27,677 nucleotides of DNA from Hypsibius dujardini (taxonomy: Eukaryota; Tardigrada; Eutardigrada; Parachela; Hypsibiidae): contig LRSR01002662.1 in NCBI GenBank assembly GCA_001579985.1, forward strand, positions 1 to 27,677. Direction: 5' to 3'. How positions within the stretch are numbered: position 1 is the first letter of the stretch; every line of letters starts with the position of its first letter. Under the pieces are notes generated by a model, which had not been told where the DNA came from, did no database searches, and worked only from the letters and a program-made list of their open reading frames with translations. This document shows, in pieces, positions 1 through 8,733 of the stretch. The position numbers and the translations under genes were made by a program.

Positions 1-103
1 TCTGAAGATTCCGTCTGAAGATTCGTCTGACGATTCCGTCTGACGATTCCGTCTGACGATTTCGTCTGACGATTTCGTCTGAAGATTCGTCTGACGATTT
101 AGT
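1..103. repeat. 13-14 bp tandem repeat in RAE1 intron
   Basis: About seven head-to-tail copies of a 13-14 bp unit of the form GATTCCGTCTGAC, with GAA/GAC and TTCC/TTTC variants. The array runs from the window edge to just before the RAE1 splice acceptor at 124, so it lies in a RAE1 intron and may continue further left. No coding role is seen. Confidence 0.85.
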
Positions 104-124
104 TGACCTGTACCATGTTTTTAG

Positions 125-656
125 CTACGGTGTCTGTCGATTTGTACCGATCCAAAGACGCGCCAGCCAACCGGCTTCGCTGTCGGCAGCGTGGAAGGCC
201 GAGTCGCGATTCAGTATCTCAACCCACCCCAGCCCAAGGATAACTTCACCTTTAAGTGTCATCGTGTCGATCAGAGCACCAACGTTCAAGAAATCTACCC
301 TGTATGTGCAGTACTTATTCTAGGTTGGATTTTGTCCTTCAATCTTGTTTTCAAAGCTTTGGTTGGTTCGTCAGGTAAACGGCGTGAACTTCCACCCGGT
401 CCACGGGACGTTGGCCACCCTGGGCGGAGACTGCAAGTACAGCTACTGGGACAAGGACTCGCGGACCAAGCTGAAGACGTCGGAAAAGTGCGACCAGGCT
501 CTGACCACGGGTTGTTTCAGCGCGCGCGGCGAGGTGTTTGCGTACGGAGTGGGCTACGACTGGGGTCAGGGTCATGAGTTCAGCAATCCCGCGAAGAAGC
601 CGCAGATATTCCTCAACTACTGCTTCGAAGACATGAAACCTCGCAAGAAGACGTGA
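125..656 (+). CDS. RAE1: mRNA export factor RAE1 (Gle2), C-terminal part
   Basis: The last two coding exons of RAE1/Gle2, a seven-bladed WD40 beta-propeller that binds NUP98 at the nuclear pore, acts in mRNA export and has a role in spindle assembly. The exons are 125-301 and 375-656, joined by a 73-bp GT..AG intron in phase 0. They encode 152 residues. Diagnostic stretches are [55 protein letters not shown] and the tail [20 protein letters not shown], all in the order seen in animal RAE1. The normal family length is about 370 residues, so roughly 60% lies left of the window. The exon starts with CTACGGTGT after TTTTTAG, in phase 0. No break or odd residue is seen. Confidence 0.95.
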
Positions 657-1102
657 AGCCTGCCAATAGATTGCCTTTGCCTCTTTTTCCTCCTACTTTC
701 CGACCCTCTTCTCAATTCTTGTATTTTTACGGGTTTCAATGAGTGAACTATTTACACAGATTACACGTAACGACATGTCCTGGAAGATAGAATCGCTATT
801 GACTGCCTGTTTTGGCCTTCACGAAAGATCAATAGCGAAATTGAACAGCAAACTATCATCAAACAAGTCACAAGAGCTTAAAACAGAGGGCATGGAAGAT
901 GAAAACAAAAACAGTGAGTTTCTTGTAAGAACTGAACTTCAGTCGCCCGATGAACCAGACAAGCCACTAATAACTACGCACAGAAATGGGAATAAAATAC
1001 GGAACTACAGTAGTACACGATAAAGAGAGAAGTAACTAGCAACGGGAAAAATGTGTAACAAAAAGAAAAGAAGGTCCAACCCTGGTACCAAGCATTCCCC
1101 GA
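657..1102. other. 3' intergenic region between RAE1 and hnRNP L
   Basis: The two genes converge here. The stretch holds the RAE1 3' UTR with an AATAAA at 991-996, 335 bp past the stop codon. A 94-codon open frame at 739-1023 has no family resemblance and is treated as untranslated. No clear AATAAA for hnRNP L was found on the minus strand, so the exact 3' ends are not resolved. Confidence 0.6.
991..996 (+). other. candidate RAE1 polyadenylation signal
   Basis: A canonical AATAAA hexamer on the plus strand in the 3' UTR of RAE1. It is the only perfect plus-strand hexamer I noticed between the two convergent genes. Use of the site is inferred. Confidence 0.45.
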
Positions 1103-4100
1103 TTACTGCTGATTCATGGGGCCGGGACCACGTCCACCGCCACTACCGCCATGGGCCGGACGGCCGGGCTGTGTGAAGCACACTTTGAAGAGATACGGAT
1201 GTCCTATCTCTGCAAACATTCCAAAGCTGTCAAAATGTTGGAATGAAATAGATATAATTCCTCAAACAACAGCTTACTCTTGTTGGGCATTTCAGTATGG
1301 TTTGCCAGGATAAGTGCTTCGACAGCTAATTCCATCGTCTCCCACTCAGCAAAGCCAGAACAGCTACGCTCGCCTGCAAATCAAATCGAAATAAGCCAAA
1401 AAATAATCGTGACGACAACATACGGCAATACTGCCAGAAAGTACACCTTAGTACGTACTCTTTCCCTGCAGTATGGTGATTGAGGGCTTCACACTTCCAT
1501 TTCGAGTGAATACCTGCAACAAGCAACAGTTTAGAGAGGAAGAGCCAAAACATCCCATACTACAAGACACTTGTCCGAAAGCAGAAGGCCGATTTGTACC
1601 TCGGCAACCTCCTCTTCGTCTGACCCCGATGGTGCGTTGAAAAAGTGCAAGCAACGAGTCGGCGGAGTGATGCGGTTCTTCGAAGCCAGTTCATTGGTCG
1701 AGAAGCGGTTGTTGCGACTGCCGGTGAAGTCCTTGTAGGAAGGCGTTCCATCCCCGAGCGGATAAGGATTCGGAACCTCGTTCAAATTTGCCTGCCTCGA
1801 GACACTGCAACAAAATGCATGCAGTACATTAACCACCAGCTACAAAAACTGTATAAAAAGCTCGCCCAGCACTCCAAAAACTTACGCTACTTGGAGCTTC
1901 TTCTCAAAAATGAAGATCCCATTCAGCTGTTCAATGGCTCGCTGCATGGCTCCCGCGTCGCTCATCTGGATCATGGCCGTGCCTTCCTTGGTCTTCAGAA
2001 ACTTGATCTAATCCGGAAAAAAAGCTGAGCTAACTATACAGCAAACTTTATCAACGGTCAAGGGAACCAACTTACACGCTGAACGTTGCCGTACAGGCAG
2101 AAGAGATTGAACAGACGGTCGCAGTTGAACTTCTCGGGGCTCAACCCATACAGCATGGCCACCGTGCCGTCTTGGTTCCCCTGCTGACCGCCGTAGCCGC
2201 GATCGTTGTAGCCGCGATCGTAGTGCCCGCCAGACTGCGGTCCACCGTATTGACTGCTGAAAGAACGGTAAAGAAAATGGAAAAAACCGCACTAAGATAC
2301 ATGTACCACAGCTGAAAACAACAATGTCGAAGACGCACCTAGAATCTTGGCGACTTCCATAGGAACCGTACTGGTTGTTTCGCTGATCGTAGCCTCCCTG
2401 CTGGTTGCCGTAACTGTTGGGGCCATACCCAGCGACGCCTCCTGCCGCGCTGTTACTGCGACTGTCGGGATACTGACGGTCATACGGGCCGGGTTGATCG
2501 ACGAAGCCTTGTCCAGGTCCCGTTGCATAGCTTCCACCTGCCGCAACAGAAGTTGTAAAACGGCTAATAAACAACAAAATGAGCCGCGTCATACCATAAC
2601 CAGGAACAGGTTGGTCGGGTCGCTGCAGCAACGGTTGCGGACGAGCATTCGGATCAGGACCTGTTAATATCACACGGTAAAATGCCAGCCCTCGAAGGGG
2701 AATCTCCTCAAGTTGTCCGGACAGTCTCTGCCCATCGACCACACATCGCCCCAACCACCACCGGTCGGTCCCATCTCCATAGCCCCACCGATCCACATCC
2801 TGAGAAAGAGAACAGCTGTAATACGATATAAAAGGTTGGTAAGGCTTGCAAAAACGGCATGCAAATTTAATCTCTTTTCATGTGAAGGACAAACATATTT
2901 GCCAGGACTGGCGGACGGTAAGCGAGGTGTGCCATGTACGTACTGGATGTGACTCGGAACGGGGACGTGGGTTTTGTCTCGTGTTGCGCTGTTTGTGACG
3001 TCGACGTCGGAGATGGGACAACACACGCTGTGTGAGCTGTTGCGATGTGTGGTGGTGATGTAGAGTCATGGACAACTTTATGTCTCTCTCTCTCTCTTTC
3101 ACAGTGGTGTTGGTGGTAGTTATGTGTGGGAGAAAGCATGAGAGATTAAAGTGTCAGTACGAATGGCGACGATTGTCCCTCGTCATATATAATCTGCACA
3201 ATGGGGCCTTGTGCAATTTATTGTTCTGACGGGGGCGTGTAGTGTGGCAGTCGAAACGCGACTGTCTGGATCTTTCTGTATATACACGGCTGACAAATGC
3301 GACTGTCGACAATAATGACATGGAAGCACTTACCGGGAAGATCCGTGCGGGTGTAGTCCCAGCTCTCCTTATCGTTGCGGAGGATTGTCAGGGTCAATGG
3401 CTAGAAGAAAGCCGTGAAAAGTAAATCGAATGCTCTCAGCCACAGAGGAAACTTTGCTTGGTCTGTAGCATTCGGCTGGCGATTCTACCTTGGCGAATTC
3501 GATCTTCAGAGTGCAGCAGCCGGAGTAGATATCCGCGCCGTTGAGGAAGCTCTTGGCGGTGACAGCCGACTGCACCGTGTCAAACTCCACCATGGCCTGG
3601 ATGCCCAACTTGCGGAACACCACGATGCGTTGGACGTTGCCGTGCGGGCTACAGATCTTATGGATCACGTCCTGCAAAGATAAACAAAACAAGACAAATC
3701 AGAATATGCGTGCCGGGACTTGAACTGTTCGCGTTTACGTACCACATCGATCGGGTAGATGGCGTTGTTGACCGACAGCAGCAGCACGTTGTGCTCCTTA
3801 AGAGGATCGTCCACATTTCCGCCAGTTCGGTGGATCTTCTGGCTGGTCGAATAGTTCACCGCCGAATCCACACCGCGAATTGTCAGAACACCACCCTGAA
3901 GAAAGAGACGTTGATCAGCAAAGGAAACTTCAAATCACATGACAACCTATCAATCATTTTTTGTGTTACAGTATGAGGCAAAGGATGTATTTCGGCTCAT
4001 CCTCCACTAGGTCGATAAATCGGCTCACTTGTGGATTTCTTTGATGGCAGCTGCTTGATTGTTTGATTTTCAGAAGTGCTATATCATACTAGCATATAGT

Positions 4101-5098
4101 ACAGCAAATCAAACAATCAAGCACCTGCCATCAAAGAGAAGCCCATGAGTGAGCCGATTTATCGATCAAGTGGAGGGTGAGCCGAAAACAGACTTCGCCT
4201 CATACTTTTCGGTCATTTAATCGAATAATCAACGAGACACTGCCATTAACATCAGTTGCTAACGTCCAACTTCGAATATGATATAATTATGCAATGCCAC
4301 CCAAATATCTTACCTGAACAACGCGGGTGGCAGCTTCCTGATCCTATACGAAAATGAGAAAAGTTAAGACACAGTTCCGCGACCATTAAGATATTTACAC
4401 TGCGAAAACACCATCAAACAGAATGGTTATTTCGCCGGGAAATTTCTCAATTGAACAACCCGTTTTAACTGAAACGCATTAATACTAAACACGTGGCCAA
4501 AACTTAGCCCGGTTCGGTCCCTCTAATTGGCTTCTTAACACGAGTAGGCGCTACGTGACATCAATGGCTTCTCGGACTTGCAATAACCAGATAAGGTGTT
4601 TGGCCATATGTGTCGAGTCCTATCACTCCTACCATGAAAAAGTTCGAATCAAATGTCACTCACAGTCATTTCGACCAAAGCCTGACGTTTCTTCGGCAGC
4701 ATCACCACAGCCCTGTACAGAATTTGTCATTTAAAAATGGAATATTAACCACAGTTCCACTAAAATGAGGTTGACGGAACTTACTTGACAACTCCGAATT
4801 TGCCAGCAGCCTCAGCGACGTCCGCCTCCACGGCCATCTCAGGCAGAGTGCGAATGTGAACCACAGGTGACGGCGTGGTGTCATTGAAGGGCTGAGAATA
4901 AAATAGAAGAATGTAAGAGTTAATACAAATTCCAATAGGGGACCCGCTTACCATTCGGTGGAAGCCCGGCGGAGCAGGGCCTCGATTGCTATTGAAGTTG
5001 TTGTTGTTCCCGTACATTTGCGGAGCTGCTCCATACTGAGGCAGGGTACCCTCGAAACGTGGTCGCTTCGCTGCCGGAGACTCCATCGTGGAAAACAT
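1103..5098 (-). CDS. HNRNPL: heterogeneous nuclear ribonucleoprotein L-type splicing factor
   Basis: A complete hnRNP L-family RNA-binding protein (Drosophila Smooth is the insect member). These nuclear proteins bind CA-rich RNA and regulate alternative splicing. Fifteen coding exons, minus strand: 5098-4952, 4891-4785, 4712-4664, 4343-4314, 3895-3743, 3671-3489, 3400-3334, 2660-2595, 2537-2339, 2256-2076, 2007-1886, 1804-1600, 1513-1459, 1373-1278, 1209-1103. They sum to 1767 nt, giving 588 residues with all phases matching. RRM1 is about residues 57-131 (PSPVVHIRTLPE, MLPKKRQALVEM, VNYSTSQKI). RRM2 is about 146-223 (HNVLLLSVNNAIYPIDV, GIQAMVEFDTVQSA, LNGADIYSGCCTLKIEFAK). A Gly/Tyr/Gln-rich linker follows at about 250-360. 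RRM3 is about 362-437 (VAMLYGLSPEKFNCDRLFNL). RRM4 is about 483-575, after the family signature YKDFTGSRNNRFS. Exon 4 is only 30 nt. Introns over 300 bp: 4344-4663 (nothing seen), 3896-4313 (MITE), 2661-3333 (possible alternative acceptor). The start is the first ATG of the N-terminal exon; MFST..MES leaves a second in-frame ATG at codon 5. Confidence 0.93.
3974..4202. mobile_element. MITE family G copy 1, near-perfect palindrome in hnRNP L intron
   Basis: A 229-bp element whose two arms (about 115 nt each) are largely complementary, so the RNA would fold as one long hairpin. The ends are TGAGGC...GCCTCA, flanked by TA on both sides (3972-3973 and 4203-4204). This fits a Tc1/mariner-type non-autonomous element. 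The arms share TTTCGGCTCA, GATAAATCGGCTCAC and TTTGATGGCAG. A diverged relative lies at 19919-20143. No coding capacity. Confidence 0.85.
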
Positions 5099-5669
5099 GA
5101 TTGCAGGTTTTTGATTTGGGAATCCGAAATTTGAAATCGGAGGTGCAAGCTGGAAAAAGGTGCGAAAATTGAAAAAAGTTTGTGTTTGGGATGGCGAAAA
5201 AAGATGGAGGACGACTACGACTGACACAGTGGATTGACTGAAATGAAACCAAAGCAACGACAGGGAATAGAACTATAATGCACACTATGCACACTATGCA
5301 CACTATGCACACTTTGCAGTGCGTAAGTCGAGACTGTGCGCGCGCAATGCACAATGCACGCCAAAGACTGCAAAGAGGTTAAATTACTTATTTATCCTGT
5401 TTGAGTGCACGCCCTTCTTAACGACCTCAGAGGTCCAAATGAGAACCCCTTAATGAACCCCTTAATATTTAATAGGCCTCAATCATTTTGTACCCACCGA
5501 ACCAGCAGTCGAAAAAGATAATATTTATATATAGATAAACTAAATTAATCTGTCATTACACTACTAAAATGAACTCAGGGGCTTTTAGAGCATTAAATTA
5601 CAGGACTCATTACAGTCAGTACGTGGTCCATCGTGATCGCGCCCAGTTTAAAATAAAAAAGCTCATTTA
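5099..5669. other. upstream region of hnRNP L and 3' region of BCKDHA
   Basis: 571 bp between the hnRNP L start and the BCKDHA stop, both on the minus strand. It should hold the hnRNP L promoter and 5' UTR and the BCKDHA 3' UTR. A 9-bp tandem repeat lies at 5277-5318. The 5390-5569 part is AT-rich and shows no other structure. No TATA box or initiator could be assigned. Confidence 0.5.
5277..5318. repeat. 9-bp tandem repeat upstream of hnRNP L
   Basis: Four head-to-tail copies of ATGCACACT, the last changed to TTGCAGTGC, about 180-220 bp upstream of the hnRNP L start codon. On the minus strand this reads as GTGTGCATA repeats. It lies in the presumed promoter or 5' UTR. Confidence 0.8.
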
Positions 5670-8096
5670 TCAGGTAGAAGCAGAACCAATCTTGGCGTGT
5701 TCCTTCAGCGGATATTGCTCCGGGTGGCTCTTTACCGCATCGAGCATCTCTTTCCGTTGCTTGCGCAGATTCCACGGCAACTCATCGAAGACGTCGTTGA
5801 ACAAATCCTCCGGTGCCGGGCGCAGTTTCTTCTCCGCTTTCTGGAATGCCACCATGACTTGCTTTTTTGCCTTATCCCGCCACTGGGTCTCTTTCTCGTC
5901 GTTCCAGAAGCCCTTGTGCGTCATATACTTCCGGATGCGCGAGATGGGATTGTCCTCCTGATCCCAGTACTTGACCTCATCCACCGACCGGTACGCCGAA
6001 CTGTCATCCGACGTGGAATGGTGACCGATGCGATAGGTCATAGCTTCGATTAAAACTGGGCGATTCTGTGTGAGGCAGAGGTCTCGTGCGGCTTTCGTAA
6101 CGTTGTAGATGGCCAGCGTGTCGTTGCCGTCCACTCGGATCGTTGGTATTCCGTAGCCGGGCCCACGCGAAGCAATGCCGTCACCGCGGAACTGTTGCGA
6201 GGTGGGAGTGCTGATGGCGTAGCCGTTGTTCCGGCAGAAGAAAATGATCGGACAGTCGAGGGTGGCGGAGAAGTTGAGCGCGGCGTGAGCATCGCCCTCA
6301 CTAGCGGCACCTAAAAAGAACAGATGTTTAATTAGAGGTACAAATCAATAAAGAGCGCTAATTCAGAGAATTCCACTACGTCTAGTTCTAGCAATGGCTT
6401 GAAGTACAAATGCAAGATTATGAACTGACTTTAGTGCTTACCGTCGCCGAAATAGCATATAACGACTTTTCCGTTTTGGGCTCTTTTGTAGGCATAAGCG
6501 GATCCAACTGCCTGCGGCATCTGGGTTGCCAGCGGGGAGGAGACCGTGACAAAGGCCAGCTCCTTCGATCCGTAGTGCACCGGCATCTGCTTTCCCTTCC
6601 CGATGTCCTCCTCATTTCCGTAGCATTGGTTCATGAACTGGTCGAGCGTGAAGCCGCGCCACATTAAAATTCCAGCTTCCCGATACTGAACGTAGGCCAG
6701 GTCTTTATCGTCTAAGCCGGCCGCACTGCCGATGAGCGTGCCCTCCTCGCCGAAATGGGTCATGTAAAACGAAATTCGACCTTGCCGTTGAGACTCGTAC
6801 AGTATCTTGTCCATGTAGTTCAGCAAAGTCATGGTCTGGTACATTTTTACCAGCGTGGCTTCATCCTAAACAAGAGGGCCGTGAGCTGGACCATTGTGTG
6901 CTTGCCAGTCGCTGTCTGTCTGTCTGTCTGCCTGTCTGTCTGTCTGTCTGTGTGTGTTTGTGTGTGTCTGTGTGTCTGCCTGTCTGTTTGTCTGTCTGTT
7001 TGTCTGTCTGTTTGTCTGTTTGTCTGTTTGTCTGTCTGTCTGTTTGTCTGTCTGTTTGGTTACGCATCTCTCGTTTGTTTGCCTGGTCGTCTACCTGTAT
7101 CTTAGCAGTTATGTCTATTGCAGACCTATCTGGCTGCTTGATTGCTGTTTCGGCATGAATGCCAATTTACACCAAAAAGAGAAAAAATCCAATTTACCAG
7201 ATTGGGATCTTGAGTGGGGTCATCAATTATCCCGCGTCGATCCATGACACGATAGACAGGAATCCCTTCGTATGCTTCCGGCATCAGGAAATCCATTTTA
7301 CCGGTCCATTTAGAGCGAGAGCCTGGAAAGCGGGGTCGATCTGCGGCCAAATCAACGGCATCTGCCGGGGTAGCTTTATTGCCTTCTGCAATGATATGTT
7401 GCATTAATTCTACTTGTACGATCTAATAATCGAACTAAAAAACACAAAAAGGTTGGCTAAGTCAATCAACCAATCAATGCATAATTCATCCTCAACCAAT
7501 TAAAGAACAGTTGCATACTTCTAAAAACAGTTACTAGACACAATACAGTGGCAAGCTTCATGCAGAATTTTCATGAAATAAAAACGATGTTTTTAGAAAG
7601 CATTTCTCTTATCCAAATTTACAGTCTCTTAGTTCGTAGCAGTACCACGGCACCACGGCAGCAGTAATCTTACCGGTTGAGCTTTCCGCCTCCTGAATGG
7701 CTTTATCCACTGCAGCAGCACCGGGCGCAACCCGAGCGGCATATCCTCTGATTCCACCAACTGAAACACTATTTTGCCGAGGAAAATAAATTCCAGCTAT
7801 CAAACAAGAGACGCAATCACACATATAATAAATACATACTGCAAAAATACTGCACATTATGATACTGCACTGTATCGATCATTTGGTGCTGCGTTTTAGA
7901 CCCACCTGTACATTATGACTGCACCCACTGTGCTTCACTGCAGTTATAATATACGGTGGATCTAAAAAGCAGCACCAAATGATCGAGACAGTACAGTAGT
8001 ACACGCACACTTACAACTGATTTCGCCTCCATTATTAGGAATTTTAAAGCACCGCTGCACTGCTCGCAGGGATAAATAATTTGAAACCCGATGCAT
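5670..8096 (-). CDS. BCKDHA: 2-oxoisovalerate dehydrogenase E1-alpha subunit, mitochondrial
   Basis: A complete E1-alpha subunit of the branched-chain alpha-keto acid dehydrogenase complex. With E1-beta it uses thiamine diphosphate to decarboxylate keto acids from Leu, Ile and Val in the mitochondrial matrix. Five coding exons: 8096-8015, 7760-7674, 7385-7198, 6865-6442, 6310-5670. They sum to 1422 nt, giving 473 residues (human about 445). The start was chosen because ATG at 8096 opens a short Arg-containing, acid-poor presequence ([18 protein letters not shown]) whose phase-1 donor fits exon 2. The thiamine diphosphate motif begins GDG at 259-261 and ends NN at 288-289. The kinase-regulated loop [15 protein letters not shown] is at 354-368 and intact. 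Other marks are [19 protein letters not shown] and the tail LPWNLRKQ. Introns over 300 bp: 6866-7197 (TCTG array). Intron 1 carries a MITE at 7865-7996. Divergent from MUS81. Confidence 0.95.
6909..7057. repeat. TCTG/TTTG tetranucleotide array in BCKDHA intron 3
   Basis: About 150 bp of imperfect (TCTG)n with TGTG and TTTG interruptions on the plus strand, i.e. (CAGA)n in the BCKDHA transcript. It fills nearly half of the intron between exons 3 and 4. Long open frames over it on both strands are an artefact of the four-base period. Similar arrays occur at 17861-17928, in a different gene. Confidence 0.9.
7865..7996. mobile_element. MITE family A copy 1, in BCKDHA intron 1
   Basis: A 132-bp inverted-repeat element flanked by TA (7863-7864 and 7997-7998). 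The left arm reads CTGCACTGTATCGATCATTT and the right arm is its imperfect complement, ending GATCGAGACAGTACAG. The inner arm GGTGCTGCGTTTTAGACC pairs with GGATCTAAAAAGCAGCACC. It shares arm sequence with copy 2 at 14903-15038. No coding capacity. Confidence 0.8.
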
Positions 8097-8733
8097 TGCG
8101 ATGTGACTTAAAAAAAAGCAAATTCCAAGATTTGTACGAGCATTGACAAAAAAAAGTGGTAGTGAATTGATAGTAGCGATCGGCTGGATCAAACCTGGAA
8201 ACAAATCAAACCTGGAAACAAATCAACGTCGATCAGCTGATTTTGTCCTTTGTAGGCGTGGCAAAGGAGGCGCGGTTTCATCAATTTAAGACCTCCCCTT
8301 TTGCCGGTCTCTCTACCAAAGAGCATGCGATTATGAGTACGAGGTAAAACTCCCAATGCTGCGCAAGTTTTAATTTGGCATACATGCTGCGCACGACAGA
8401 GCAAACAGGGCAAAATCGTGACGTATATCAATTTTAATTTTGTGTCAAAATTATTGTCACGCATGTTTTTCCAATTTATTGCTGATTTTTTGAACCCAAA
8501 ATATCGACAAAACAATGAGAGAAAAGTGTGCGAACTGCGAACGCGGCATTTATTCCATTTCCGATCTTGCGCAGCATTGGGAGTTTTACCCCGTATAAAT
8601 TAATCTACGGACTTGAGTCTACATTCTCTTTTCTTTTGGCACGCCGCCTTATTTTTATTGGTTTATTTATACTGTTTAAAGCTTATTGTTACTGTTTTTG
8701 CAAGGGAGCCGACGTTTGGCAGTGCTAATCAAT
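8097..8733. promoter_or_regulatory. divergent promoter region between BCKDHA and MUS81
   Basis: 637 bp separate the two divergent start codons, so both promoters must lie here or reach into it. A direct repeat of AACCTGGAAACAAATCA occurs twice (8191-8224), close to BCKDHA. A TA-flanked MITE fills 8340-8593. Only about 140 bp remain between that element and the MUS81 start. No TATA box or initiator is convincing. Confidence 0.5.
8340..8593. mobile_element. MITE family E in BCKDHA/MUS81 intergenic gap
   Basis: A 254-bp element with terminal inverted repeats of about 30 bp, CGAGGTAAAACTCCCAATGC at the left and its complement (one base changed) at the right, flanked by TA at 8338-8339 and 8594-8595. 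The terminal CGAGGTAAA is shared with family D at 16177. The interior is AT-rich and non-coding. Confidence 0.85.

Noticed and set aside
739-1023. 94-codon open frame after RAE1
   Set aside because: Low complexity, polar, no recognisable domain; lies in the 3' UTR before the likely poly(A) signal.
2670-2799. Gly/Trp/Met-rich frame (GGAMEMGPTGGGWGDVW) in hnRNP L intron 7 as a normal coding exon
   Set aside because: The frame does not fit exon 7, and the stretch has no usable donor; kept only as a possible alternative acceptor.
6755-7247. Cys/Leu/Ser-rich open frames (VCLSVCLSV type) on the plus strand
   Set aside because: Translation of a TCTG microsatellite in a BCKDHA intron.
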